Notes: a model not told the origin generated them from the sequence alone. A stretch of 48,686 bases of DNA from Calorimonas adulescens (GCF_008274215.1 NZ_VTPS01000019.1:1-48686); one strand, 5' to 3'; positions 32,606 to 41,582 are shown, counted from the first letter of the stretch. Program-made: numbers and translations.

Positions 32606-33024
32606 TGGATATTGAGAAGAGTTTCAGAGAAAAAGGCGTAAGGCTGACACATCAGAGGAGGGTACTCATAGATACATTGAGAGATGCACATAGGGCCATG
32701 ACAGCCCAGGAGCTTTACAGGGAGGCCAGGATGGCCTGGCCTCACATCAACTTTTCCACAATATACAGGAATATTGAGACGCTAAAGTCCGTAGGGCTTA
32801 TATGCGAGATGACGGATGGGATAGGTAACACCCTCTTTGCATACAGGGATGAGGAGGAGCACCACCACCACTTAGTATGCAAAGGCTGTGGCAAGACCAT
32901 ATCCTTTGACTCCTGCCCCCTGATTGAACTAAAGCAGGTGCTTGATGAAACAGGTTTTATGCCTACAGGTCACCGGTTTGAGGTATATGGGTACTGTAAG
33001 GAGTGCCGGAAAGACAGGGTATAG
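32605..33024 (+). CDS. Fur family transcriptional regulator (Zur-like)
   Basis: This 139-residue regulator has the winged helix GVRLTHQRRVLIDTL and the recognition region FSTIYRNIETLKSVG. The structural zinc site comes from C92-x2-C95 and C131-x2-C134, and a regulatory site is likely near the HHHH cluster at 86-89. The start at 32605 (ATG overlapping the znuB stop) is preferred over 32584, which lies inside znuB without a ribosome site. Encoded last in the metal-uptake operon, it probably represses the operon through the palindrome at 30154-30168. Confidence 0.9.
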   Translation: MDIEKSFREKGVRLTHQRRVLIDTLRDAHRAMTAQELYREARMAWPHINFSTIYRNIETLKSVGLICEMTDGIGNTLFAYRDEEEHHHHLVCKGCGKTISFDSCPLIELKQVLDETGFMPTGHRFEVYGYCKECRKDRV

Positions 33025-33101
33025 TGAATTATTTTTGATTCCTCACTTTAAGGTGCCTCCACCCTTTACATGCCGACTTTGCCTGCTTTGGACAGTTCAC
33101 C

Positions 33102-35246
33102 TCACTCAACCTCTGAGGGCGGTATCTCCGACTTCTTGTCGCTTATGAGTGCCTTTTCCCAGTCAGGCATTGCAGGGGCCTGGCCGTTTTTTAAGAGCTC
33201 CTGCCACTTTTCGTCGGTTAGGCGGTCATTTATTGGCCATGTAAACTCGTAGTATGCGAATGTTGACCCTCTGGTGAGGTATATCTTGCCCATTATGGGC
33301 ACAGCAACATATATCTCATTGGCCAGGCCGACCCCTTCCTCCAGACATTCATTATAGGAGGTATGGACATCAGCCACACATGCCATGTTTCTGTCTGTCT
33401 CTGAGGTTATCTCAAACCAGCGTACAGGCAGGTCCCCTTCGCCCTCTATGGTCGAGGAGGCTAAAGCCTCCAAGATGGCACCGTAGTTATATATGAAGTA
33501 CCACTCGTCCTGGGTAAGCTCTTTACCTTCCAGCTCTTTTATGGATATATCCCGCAGGCTCTTCAGTGTGTCGCCCATCTGATTGAGGCCTTCTGATAGC
33601 CTTTGAATCCTATTGTTTTCTCCGCTATTTCCGATATATTCAACATATGCCTTCAGGGTGTCGTTAACCCAGAGCAGCCTGTTGTAGAATTCAGGCACGG
33701 GTTCCACATACCCTGTAGGAGTATATCCGCTGTAGCCATCGCCTCTCTCTGCACCAGACGGTTTACCATAGAGGATGGTGTCATGCCTTAGCTCGGCCCA
33801 GCTTGATAAGCCCGTTATAAGCTGCTTGCTGTTCCAGCTTTCCTTCTTCATGAATGAAGGGCTGGAGTCACTTTTTTCAAACAGTGCCTTTAATGACCAC
33901 AGCCAGCCAGAGTATATGTTATCACGCCATTCCTCATCGCTGAGTGAATTAAATTCGGCGTTGATTTTATCGTAGTTTTCCGCATATTTACCCCATTTTT
34001 CATCCTCATTACAGTGATTAAAGAGGAGGTCGCGTGCTTTATTTGAACCCAGTATGCCCATCACATCCAGACCCTTGGGGAACGGCCTGTATTTAAAATG
34101 CGTGAGTTCCTGTAAAATCCGTGAGTCTGGTATATACCTCTGACCCATAAATCTAAACTGGATTCCGCCCGGGATATTCAAAAGGTCCTGCTGAATCATT
34201 GGAGGCGGCAATTTCTTTGCTTCTGCTGTTATGCTGTCCAGTATCGATGTGTCGCTGAGCCTCTCAACCCTCATATCATCCCCCATGGCTGCCTTTAAAA
34301 GCTTTTCGTAGTCGTAGATATTAAGGTCGTCGGTACGCCCCACCATAAAGCTGGTTATATCATACAGCTCTTTGTAGTCTTTATAGGCCTCAGGGTCATT
34401 TATTGTGCTTATGGCCATCATAGCGGCCTGGCGTATGGAATCATATGCCGGTGCCTCGTTTATTTCAAAGGGGAATGGTACGGTCCCATACCACATAAAT
34501 GCCTTAAAATACCTCTGCAGTTTGTCAGAGCGGGTATAGTGGCCACGGGGTTTAAACTGGGTATAGTCCAGGTCGAAGTTGAATATGTCGGACGGGCCCC
34601 TACCCTCTGCGGCATTCACCTTTTCCAGCTCTTTTTCCACCATTGTCTGAATTTCCTTTGGAAGGACTATATCCTTATCTGGGGCCAACAGGTTCATGGC
34701 CACGGCAAAATAGGCTATATTCTTACCGGCAGCCATCTTTAACTTCTTGTCTTTAACATCACCATATAACCTTACTGAATCCTGATACATCCTGGATGTC
34801 ATGTCTTCCAGCAGGGCGGCAAGGTGCTCGCTCTCCAGTGTCCTCAGGGTGTAGTCATAAAACATATGGAAGGAATGCAGGATGCTGTCGGAGGTTATAA
34901 AGCTGGGGATATTGTTATAGCTGTTAAGCTCATAGGTATAAAAAAGCTGTTCCTTGTCAGATGGTGCTATAAAGAAATAGTCATTAAGAAGCCTCTTTTT
35001 CTGGTTCTCCGTAAAATCACCGAACTGGGAAAGGTTTACAATGTCATCCAGTTTCTTAATCGTATAATCCTGATTTACCGGGTTTACAGCAACAGGAGCA
35101 TATGTCCTATCGACAGTAAATGCAGGTGTTTCTGGTTTGACATCAACCTGCTCCTGCTTTTTGGCACTATCTGAAGTTTTACCTCCAAAGGTGCAGGCTG
35201 TAAGCAATAGAGCAAGCAGAAGTGTTAATGATATGAGTCTTTTCAT
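33102..35246 (-). CDS. DUF3160 family lipoprotein
   Basis: This large 714-residue lipoprotein has lipobox LLTAC (C18). The rest is the DUF3160 region, mainly helical, with landmarks such as NYDFFIAPSDK-like (NDYFFIAPSDKEQLFYTYEL), FITSDSILHSFHMFYDYTLR and QRYIPDSRILQELT. DUF3160 proteins occur in clostridia and archaea; their function is unknown, and the conserved His/Glu/Tyr residues suggest an enzyme or carbohydrate binder. Its start overlaps the stop of the gene at 35243-35875 by 4 bases, so they are an operon. It is convergent with the fur-type gene 77 bases away. Confidence 0.85.
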   Translation of the reverse strand: MKRLISLTLLLALLLTACTFGGKTSDSAKKQEQVDVKPETPAFTVDRTYAPVAVNPVNQDYTIKKLDDIVNLSQFGDFTENQKKRLLNDYFFIAPSDKEQLFYTYELNSYNNIPSFITSDSILHSFHMFYDYTLRTLESEHLAALLEDMTSRMYQDSVRLYGDVKDKKLKMAAGKNIAYFAVAMNLLAPDKDIVLPKEIQTMVEKELEKVNAAEGRGPSDIFNFDLDYTQFKPRGHYTRSDKLQRYFKAFMWYGTVPFPFEINEAPAYDSIRQAAMMAISTINDPEAYKDYKELYDITSFMVGRTDDLNIYDYEKLLKAAMGDDMRVERLSDTSILDSITAEAKKLPPPMIQQDLLNIPGGIQFRFMGQRYIPDSRILQELTHFKYRPFPKGLDVMGILGSNKARDLLFNHCNEDEKWGKYAENYDKINAEFNSLSDEEWRDNIYSGWLWSLKALFEKSDSSPSFMKKESWNSKQLITGLSSWAELRHDTILYGKPSGAERGDGYSGYTPTGYVEPVPEFYNRLLWVNDTLKAYVEYIGNSGENNRIQRLSEGLNQMGDTLKSLRDISIKELEGKELTQDEWYFIYNYGAILEALASSTIEGEGDLPVRWFEITSETDRNMACVADVHTSYNECLEEGVGLANEIYVAVPIMGKIYLTRGSTFAYYEFTWPINDRLTDEKWQELLKNGQAPAMPDWEKALISDKKSEIPPSEVE

Positions 35247-35875
35247 TTAAAATACCCCATTTCTTTAACATTTTTCATAACGAACCCGAAGGAATCCCAC
35301 TCATATATACCTCTTATTTTTTTCCCGTCCCTGCCGTATTCCAGCGAAACCAGTTCATCTACACTATCGCCATCCACGTCCTTAAAGTGGGCATCCAGTA
35401 TGGGATGAGAAAGCCTGGAGCCAAGCCATTTGGCGTAAAGGTGGCCATCGAAGGTATACACAAATGGCCTGTTGTCCAGGACCGGGTCGAAGAGCGTCTT
35501 TTTATACATGAGCACTAAAATATCGGTCTTTCCATCCCCGTCTACATCGCCGCTGTCTATTTTCCAGGGCATCCTGTCAGGCATATACACCTCCTTGATT
35601 TTTCTCCCTGCACTGAGATTAAAAATATACAGCTTGTCTCCGTATTTACCCTTTTTTTCACCAGTTATGTAGTAGATATAATCCCCATCCGTCGTTATGT
35701 CCTTCATAAGCCCATCGGAAACATATTCTTGAATATTTGTACCCTTTGCCCAAAATCCGTGTCCCCACATAAAGACGGCAACGTCATCCTTATACAGGTA
35801 TTTAAAAGGTGCAGCACGGAGATAAAACAATATAAAGGTGATCACTAAAATAGCAATTGACAGTATTTTCTTCAT
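35243..35875 (-). CDS. Membrane-anchored FG-GAP/VCBS-like protein
   Basis: This 210-residue protein has one N-terminal membrane anchor (about 2-20) and an extracellular beta-rich domain with two calcium-loop motifs, SGDVDGDGKTDILVL and FKDVDGDSVDELVSL. These are typical of FG-GAP propeller repeats, though only two are clear. The ATG at 35875 has AGGTGG; the GTG at 35884 is less likely. It is coupled to the DUF3160 lipoprotein gene downstream, so both products likely work together on the outer face of the membrane. Function unknown. Confidence 0.7.
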   Translation of the reverse strand: MKKILSIAILVITFILFYLRAAPFKYLYKDDVAVFMWGHGFWAKGTNIQEYVSDGLMKDITTDGDYIYYITGEKKGKYGDKLYIFNLSAGRKIKEVYMPDRMPWKIDSGDVDGDGKTDILVLMYKKTLFDPVLDNRPFVYTFDGHLYAKWLGSRLSHPILDAHFKDVDGDSVDELVSLEYGRDGKKIRGIYEWDSFGFVMKNVKEMGYFK

Positions 35876-35892
35876 AATTACCACCTGTATAC

Positions 35893-35940
35893 ATTATAGC
35901 ACCTGATGTTGAAAAAAAGGTTAAAAATTGGTTAAAAATT
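35893..35940 (-). promoter_or_regulatory. Promoter with tandem 11-bp repeats upstream of the FG-GAP gene
   Basis: On the minus strand AATTTTTAACC occurs twice in tandem (35940-35919), and a TATAAT (35898-35893) follows 20 bases after. This is the same repeat period and the same 20-base gap to the -10 as in the SHOCT promoters, and TTTTTAAC is also present at SHOCT copy 1. A shared OmpR-type regulator is possible. Confidence 0.4.
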
Positions 35941-36017
35941 TAGCGAATGGCTGAACGATGATACCTATATGCAATTTATCACATTTGTATTAAAATTAAG
36001 ATTGGAGGTGGAGATTT

Positions 36018-39014
36018 TTGAAAGAAAGATTAATAGAACTTATTGAAAATGAAGACAAGAAAAATCCATATACAGATGGTCAGATTGCCAAGATTTTAGG
36101 TTTGTCAAGAGGACAAGTTACTACGCTGCGTATGGAGATAGACATACCTAACTCTAGGGAGAGGCTTAAATCCGTTTTAGTTAAAGAAATAAATGACATA
36201 CTATCAAAAAATGGGAACATGTCAGATAGAAAGTTAACAGCTATATTAAAAGGGCGTGGCTTTGATATATCGAGATACAGTGTAGCCCAAATTAGAAAAG
36301 AGCTTGGGATTGTAACTGAAAATTGTAGTACAGGATATATGAGTACTTATGATTGTGTTTCAAAAGAGAATGTTAATGCTAAAAGGCCTGTTGAAGGCGT
36401 ATGTTCTGAAGCAAAAATAGCTGGTGAGGAAACGTTTGAAGAGCTGATAGGTTATAATGGTAGCCTAAAATTACAGATTCAACAAGCTAAAGCTGCTGTT
36501 CTCTATCCACCTCACGGGTTGCACACACTTATCATTGGCCCTACAGGTACAGGTAAGAGTATGCTTGCAGAGGCGATGTACAGATTTGCCATAAAGTGTG
36601 GTAAATTATCTGAATCTGCACCATTTGTTGTGTTTAATTGTGCTGATTATGCAGAAAATCCACAATTGCTTATATCTCAACTTTTTGGACATGTAAAAGG
36701 GGCATTTACAGGTGCACATACTGATAAAGAAGGGCTTGTGGAAAAAGCAAATGGAGGAATACTTTTCTTGGATGAGGTCCACAGGCTTCCATCAGAGGGT
36801 CAAGAACTGTTATATTATCTACTTGATAAGGGCAAATTTAGAAGACTAGGAGAGACTGGGAGTACAAGGAAGGCCAATGTCATGATCATTGCTGCAACCA
36901 CAGAGGATATCCAATCGTCATTACTTTTGACATTCAGACGGAGGATTCCAATGGTCATTGAACTGCCTCTGCTTTCATCGAGACCTCTTATAGAGAGATA
37001 CATGATTATCAATAATTTTTTTAACAAAGAGGCAACTAAAATAGGTGTCAGTATTGAAATATCTGGTGAAGCATTAAGACTTCTTCTGCTGTATGACTGT
37101 CCTGGCAATATAGGACAGCTCCAGAGTGATATTCAGGTTATATGTGCCAGAGGCTTTTTAGCATATATGAGCATTCCACACAGAAATAACAAAACCATTA
37201 AAATTGATTTAGATGATCTTCCACCACATATAAGGCAAGGTATTCTCAACGTACAGAAACGGCTACCAGAAATAGAGGAAATGGTTGAAAGCCACCTTCT
37301 TATAAATCCCGGTGAGGATAAAGAAGAGATTTTTGATTATAACAATCCATATGTGTTATCGGGTGAGATATATAGATACATAGAAAAAAAATACAGTGAG
37401 CTTAGAAATAGGGGTATGGGGGAAAGTGAGATTAAACGCCAGATAGGTGGCCAACTGGAGATCAGATTTAAACGGGTTATGCGGCGATTTGAAAATAATT
37501 TTCCTATTATGAGCCGTGAGGAGCTTGCGGAGATAGTTGGCCAGGATATAATTGACATGGTTGACAAAATGAGGTTTATTGCAGAAAAAGGGTTAAACAA
37601 AAGGATGAACAATCATATTTTTGCGTGTATTTCTATTCACCTGAATGCAGCTATAGATAGGATAAGAAACAATAAAACGATAATCAATCCAAGGCTTGAT
37701 AAGATTAAATCTGATTACAAGCGGGAATATTATATAGCACGGGATATGATACAGATATTGGAGGATAATACAGGAATTAAGTTCCCTGATGATGAGGTCG
37801 GTTTTATCGCTATGTATCTCCGGATGCTAACAAGCCCAGAAGAGGTGGCGGTAGGAAAGGTAGGTGTGGTGGTGATAACTCATGGACATGTTGCTAAGGG
37901 GATGGCAGAGGTTGCAAATCGGTTATTAGGCGTTAATCACGCGATTGGTATAGAGATGTCTCTTGATGAAAAACCGGAATCCGCCCTGCTAAGAGCCACT
38001 GAAGCTGTCAAGATAGCTAATGAGGGGAAGGGTGTAATATTGCTGGTAGATATGGGCTCACTTGTGACCTTTGGGGAGATTATAACTCAAAGGACAGGCA
38101 TACCGACCAGGACAATCAGCAGAGTAGATACAGTTATGGTTCTTGAGACCGTTAGAAGAGCTATACTCCCTGATGCAGAGATTGACGATATTGTAGAAGA
38201 CATAGGAGGGGACATGGTTGGTATAAGCAGGCTTATGCCTGTAAATTCACAGGTGGTAAAGGACAGCGCTATCATCACCATATGTATTACCGGTGAAGGA
38301 ACGGCGATGAGGATTAAAAATCTTTTGATGAAAATGATACCAGGTATAAATGATAGGGTAGACATCATCCCGTTAGGGGTACTAGATAGTGAGGATATAA
38401 ATCTTGCTATAGATAGGATAAAAGCAGAAAAAGACGTTATAGCAATAGTTGGAACACTAAACCCTGGCAGGAAGGATATACCTTTTATATCTATAGAGGA
38501 TGTTATAAATGGTAAGGCAGCTTCAAAACTTGGTAGTATTCTGGATATTGATTTAAAAGTTTTACCTGAGAGTTTTATTAAATTGTCACCTCTTTCCAGT
38601 GTAATATATCCAGAGCTCATAAGGATTCATCCTGAATATCATTCAAAGGATGAAGTACTTCAAGATTTGGTCCAACTTTTAATAGATAATGGTTTTGTTA
38701 ATGAAAAATTTCTATTGGATGTGTATAGGCGTGAGATAATCGTGCCTACACTGATAGAGAATGGTATTGCCATACCCCATGGTACTCCTGAAAACGTATA
38801 CAAATCAGGTGTTGCAATTGCAATCTTGAAAGAACCTATTAAATGGATGGAAAAAAATGTGGTAGATATTGTTTTTATGTTTGCAGTGAAGGAAGATGAC
38901 AGAGAAATACCTGCCTATCTTTACAGGTTTATCAAAAACAAGGAATTTGTCAGGTACTTAAAACAACTCAAAACACCTGAGTATGTGAAAAATGCCTTTA
39001 TTGATTTAAACTAA
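36018..39014 (+). CDS. LevR-type sigma-54-dependent PTS operon activator
   Basis: A 998-residue regulator. An N-terminal HTH region (about 1-100) leads to an AAA+ sigma-54 activator domain with Walker A GPTGTGKS (174-181), the sigma-54 contact loop GAFTGA (228-233) and Walker B GGILFLDE. Next come a PRD (about 490-610), an EIIA-Man-like domain (THGHVAKGMAEVANRLLG), an EIIB-like domain with Cys in CITGEGTA and, unusually, a C-terminal EIIA-Fru-like domain with His in GIAIPHGTPENV. PTS phosphorylation of these sites sets its activity. The start is TTG at 36018 after GGAGGTGG. It almost surely activates the promoter at 39125-39139. Confidence 0.92.
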   Translation: MKERLIELIENEDKKNPYTDGQIAKILGLSRGQVTTLRMEIDIPNSRERLKSVLVKEINDILSKNGNMSDRKLTAILKGRGFDISRYSVAQIRKELGIVTENCSTGYMSTYDCVSKENVNAKRPVEGVCSEAKIAGEETFEELIGYNGSLKLQIQQAKAAVLYPPHGLHTLIIGPTGTGKSMLAEAMYRFAIKCGKLSESAPFVVFNCADYAENPQLLISQLFGHVKGAFTGAHTDKEGLVEKANGGILFLDEVHRLPSEGQELLYYLLDKGKFRRLGETGSTRKANVMIIAATTEDIQSSLLLTFRRRIPMVIELPLLSSRPLIERYMIINNFFNKEATKIGVSIEISGEALRLLLLYDCPGNIGQLQSDIQVICARGFLAYMSIPHRNNKTIKIDLDDLPPHIRQGILNVQKRLPEIEEMVESHLLINPGEDKEEIFDYNNPYVLSGEIYRYIEKKYSELRNRGMGESEIKRQIGGQLEIRFKRVMRRFENNFPIMSREELAEIVGQDIIDMVDKMRFIAEKGLNKRMNNHIFACISIHLNAAIDRIRNNKTIINPRLDKIKSDYKREYYIARDMIQILEDNTGIKFPDDEVGFIAMYLRMLTSPEEVAVGKVGVVVITHGHVAKGMAEVANRLLGVNHAIGIEMSLDEKPESALLRATEAVKIANEGKGVILLVDMGSLVTFGEIITQRTGIPTRTISRVDTVMVLETVRRAILPDAEIDDIVEDIGGDMVGISRLMPVNSQVVKDSAIITICITGEGTAMRIKNLLMKMIPGINDRVDIIPLGVLDSEDINLAIDRIKAEKDVIAIVGTLNPGRKDIPFISIEDVINGKAASKLGSILDIDLKVLPESFIKLSPLSSVIYPELIRIHPEYHSKDEVLQDLVQLLIDNGFVNEKFLLDVYRREIIVPTLIENGIAIPHGTPENVYKSGVAIAILKEPIKWMEKNVVDIVFMFAVKEDDREIPAYLYRFIKNKEFVRYLKQLKTPEYVKNAFIDLN

Positions 39015-39042
39015 ATTAAGAGACATTAGATTTACTGAAACT

Positions 39043-39075
39043 AAATGTGCAGAGTCACCCTCTGCACATTTTTTT
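39043..39075 (+). terminator. Terminator after the LevR-type gene
   Basis: AAATGTGCAGAG and CTCTGCACATTT form a near-perfect 12-bp stem around a short loop, followed by TTTTTT. It isolates the regulator gene from the PTS operon. Confidence 0.85.
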
Positions 39076-39111
39076 AAGTGGTTAGTCATCATATTAAAAA
39101 TAAAAACCAAT

Positions 39112-39155
39112 TCTGCCATTATGTTGGCACGAAAATTGCTTCATATAATGGCAGA
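39112..39155 (+). promoter_or_regulatory. Sigma-54 promoter framed by an 11-bp inverted repeat
   Basis: TGGCAC (39125-39130), five bases, then TTGC (39136-39139) is a consensus -24/-12 sigma-54 promoter. It is centred inside a perfect inverted repeat, TCTGCCATTAT (39112-39122) and ATAATGGCAGA (39145-39155). The right arm covers the expected transcription start. No further activator site was recognised upstream, although the 35 bases before the repeat are very A-rich. Confidence 0.8.
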
Positions 39156-39180
39156 CATGACGAAGGAGTGATTGTAGAAA

Positions 39181-39633
39181 ATGTTGGATGAAGATTTAAT
39201 TTTAATAAACTTTGTTGCAAAGGATAAAGAGGAATTGCTGGAGAAAATGGCAAGCATTATGACACAAAAGGGGCTAGTAAAAAAGACATATATACGTTCA
39301 ATACTGGAAAGGGAAAAAACCTTTCCTACAGGTCTACCTGCTGATGGATTTGGTATTGCTATTCCACATACTTATCCTGATCATGTTGAGGAAACTGCCA
39401 TGGTTGTTGCCACGCTCAAAGATCCGATAAGATTTCATGTCATGGGTAGCCCTGATAATGAAATAGATGTAAAAATAGTATTTATGCTGGCTGTTAAAGA
39501 TCCAAACAAGCAGATACAACTGCTAAAAAACCTTATGAATATTTTTCAAGATAGGGAGGCATTGCAAAATTTGATTGATTCAAATGATAAAAAGGAGGTG
39601 TTAAACTTATTGAGCAAATATCTGAACATATAA
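39181..39633 (+). CDS. PTS EIIA component, galactitol/fructose type
   Basis: This 150-residue phosphocarrier accepts phosphate from HPr on H63 (FGIAIPHTYPDHV) and passes it to EIIB. The sequence fits the GatA-type EIIA of the fructose-mannitol superfamily. It is the first gene after the sigma-54 promoter, with AAGGAG about 10 bases before the ATG. Together with the next two genes it forms a complete EIIA-EIIB-EIIC permease. Confidence 0.9.
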   Translation: MLDEDLILINFVAKDKEELLEKMASIMTQKGLVKKTYIRSILEREKTFPTGLPADGFGIAIPHTYPDHVEETAMVVATLKDPIRFHVMGSPDNEIDVKIVFMLAVKDPNKQIQLLKNLMNIFQDREALQNLIDSNDKKEVLNLLSKYLNI

Positions 39634-39678
39634 AAGAAATTTTCAGTACAATATCTGACAGAAAATGGAGGGGTAAAA

Positions 39679-39984
39679 ATGACGAAAGATAGGGTATTCA
39701 ATGTATTGTCAATCTGCGGCTCAGGAACTGTAAGTTCATCAATGGTGGCTGAAAAACTCAAGGAGAGGCTTTCTGAAAAAGGAGTGAGGATTAACACCAT
39801 AGAGGCCAGGCCAACTGAGGTAGCTAACTATGTCTCGAGAGGGGGAATAGATTTTATTGTAACCACGAGCCCGCTGCCAGGGGAATATGACATACCGGTA
39901 ATAAATGCAGTGGGATTTTTGACAGGATTTGACGAGGAAGGATTTATGGACGAGGTCATAAATGTCATCAGCAAAATGCAATAG
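39679..39984 (+). CDS. PTS EIIB component, galactitol type
   Basis: This 101-residue EIIB has the phospho-Cys C13 in the loop SICGSGTVSSSM, typical of GatB. It receives phosphate from EIIA and gives it to the sugar alcohol bound to EIIC. RBS GGAGGGG lies 5 bases before the ATG. The gene contains a GGCCAGGCC site in Glu-Ala-Arg-Pro codons, the only copy of this repeat inside the PTS region. Confidence 0.9.
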   Translation: MTKDRVFNVLSICGSGTVSSSMVAEKLKERLSEKGVRINTIEARPTEVANYVSRGGIDFIVTTSPLPGEYDIPVINAVGFLTGFDEEGFMDEVINVISKMQ

Positions 39985-40008
39985 AAATTAATTTAAGGAG
40001 GGAATAAA

Positions 40009-41430
40009 GTGCTTGAAATTTTAAATAATATTTTCAATACCTTCAGTGCCCCGGTATTTGTACCTGTAATACTATTCTTTATAGCGCTGATTTTACGTGT
40101 AGATACTAAGAAAGCGTTTTTCTCAGCGCTATATGCAGGTATAGGACTTGAGGGTTTTACACTCCTTTTAAACTCCTATGTTCCTATTGTTGTACCAGTA
40201 GTGCAGAAAATGGTTACAAATACAGGCGTTAATCTTCCAATATTTGATATTGGATGGCAGGCAGCATCAGTTGTGGCTTATTCAACAACTGTGGGAATGA
40301 TATTCCTGGGTCTTGGTATAGTGCTTCAATTGGCCCTATTCCTGGTTAGATGGACAGACATATTTCAACCCAGTGATCTATGGAATAACTACTCATATAT
40401 GGCATGGGGCTCTATGATATACCTTATAACAAAAAACATGATGCTCTCGATATTATGTATGGTGGTATTAAATCTTTACAGCCTCCTGTTTTCTGAAATA
40501 GTAGCTAAGAGATGGTCTAAATATTATAATTATCCAAACTGCACCATCATTCAGCTTCACCATGTTGAGACAGTTCCTTTTGCAATATTAATGAACTGGA
40601 TACTCAGTAAACTTGGAGCTGACAAGATAAAATTGGATCCTCCAACTCTGCAGAAAAAACTTGGATTTATAGGAGAACCCATAACCCTGGGTTTACTTTT
40701 AGGGTTACTCATTGGGATACTTGGCAATTTAAGTTCTCTTGGCACACTTGCAGCATGGGGACAGATAGCCATATGTGGTATATCAACAAGTGCTGTTATG
40801 GCAATATTCCCAAGGATAGCAGGTCTTTTTGCACAGGCTTTCCTACCTTTGACGGAAGCTACAAAGAAGAGTGTAAAGGGAGCTACTAAGGCTCGTGAAT
40901 GGTATCTTGGTGTAAATGATGCAACAGGTTATGGTGAAACAGCTACGCTGACAACAGGAATAATATTGATTCCTATTATGGTACTACTGGCTATCATACT
41001 TCCAGGTAACAGGACTTTGCCACTTGTTGATCTCATAGCACTCCCATATATGGTTGAGGTATTTGTAGCAATGTCCAATGGAAATATGTTTAAGTCCATC
41101 ATTTCAGGAGCTATATGGTTTAGCATCGGACTTTATATCACAACCTTTACAGCACCATTCTTTACACAGGTGGCAGCACAGGTCGGTGTGAGTATACCAG
41201 AAACAGCACTTATGATAACAAGCTTTGGAATACTTGCAAAACCGCTTGTTTCGCTGATATTCCTTGCTTTTTTGAGCCAGTCATGGCTTCTAATTGGGAT
41301 TGTGCTGGCAATTTATTTTGTAATATTTTTCTACTTCAAGAGGAACAAGTCTGTTATATACAATTATATTGAAAGAAGTGCAGTCGGCAATGATGAGTCT
41401 GAAGGTGATTTAAATACAGCGAATTCTTAA
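40009..41430 (+). CDS. PTS EIIC component, galactitol type
   Basis: This 473-residue membrane transporter is of the GatC family, with about 10-12 hydrophobic segments. Family-like blocks include AGIGLEGFTLLLNSYV near residue 45 and DATGYGETATLTTGIILI near residue 305. It carries the substrate in while EIIB phosphorylates it. The start is GTG at 40009 after GGAGGG. Specificity for galactitol, arabitol, ribitol or another polyol cannot be told from the sequence. Confidence 0.9.
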   Translation: MLEILNNIFNTFSAPVFVPVILFFIALILRVDTKKAFFSALYAGIGLEGFTLLLNSYVPIVVPVVQKMVTNTGVNLPIFDIGWQAASVVAYSTTVGMIFLGLGIVLQLALFLVRWTDIFQPSDLWNNYSYMAWGSMIYLITKNMMLSILCMVVLNLYSLLFSEIVAKRWSKYYNYPNCTIIQLHHVETVPFAILMNWILSKLGADKIKLDPPTLQKKLGFIGEPITLGLLLGLLIGILGNLSSLGTLAAWGQIAICGISTSAVMAIFPRIAGLFAQAFLPLTEATKKSVKGATKAREWYLGVNDATGYGETATLTTGIILIPIMVLLAIILPGNRTLPLVDLIALPYMVEVFVAMSNGNMFKSIISGAIWFSIGLYITTFTAPFFTQVAAQVGVSIPETALMITSFGILAKPLVSLIFLAFLSQSWLLIGIVLAIYFVIFFYFKRNKSVIYNYIERSAVGNDESEGDLNTANS

Positions 41431-41450
41431 CGTGAGTGTAGTTGTTTTAA

Positions 41451-41484
41451 TATAATGGACACCTTCTAGAAGGTGTCCATTATA
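41451..41484 (+). other. 34-bp perfect palindrome between EIIC and the dehydrogenase
   Basis: Both halves of TATAATGGACACCTTCT / AGAAGGTGTCCATTATA match perfectly without a spacer. In RNA it would form a very stable hairpin. No T run follows, so it is not a standard terminator. It may be an mRNA processing or stability element that separates transporter from enzyme expression. Confidence 0.6.
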
Positions 41485-41518
41485 AATCTGTGGTTTCCAT
41501 AGAATGAAGCTGTATTTC

Positions 41519-41536
41519 TGCCATACTATAATGACA
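41519..41536 (+). promoter_or_regulatory. Possible second promoter/operator in the PTS operon
   Basis: TGCCAT-ACTATA-ATGACA is an imperfect inverted repeat containing a -10-like TATAAT. TTCTGCCAT here repeats the left arm of the inverted repeat at the sigma-54 promoter (39111-39119), hinting at a common DNA-binding protein. Confidence 0.3.
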
Positions 41537-41582
41537 ACTTTAATAGATTTAAAAATTTGAATATAGAAGGATGTGATGTAAT

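Noticed and set aside
35919-35940. Tandem 11-bp repeat considered as a microsatellite-type slip
   Set aside because: Only two units, placed at a promoter with the same spacing to -10 as other promoters; kept as a regulatory candidate instead.
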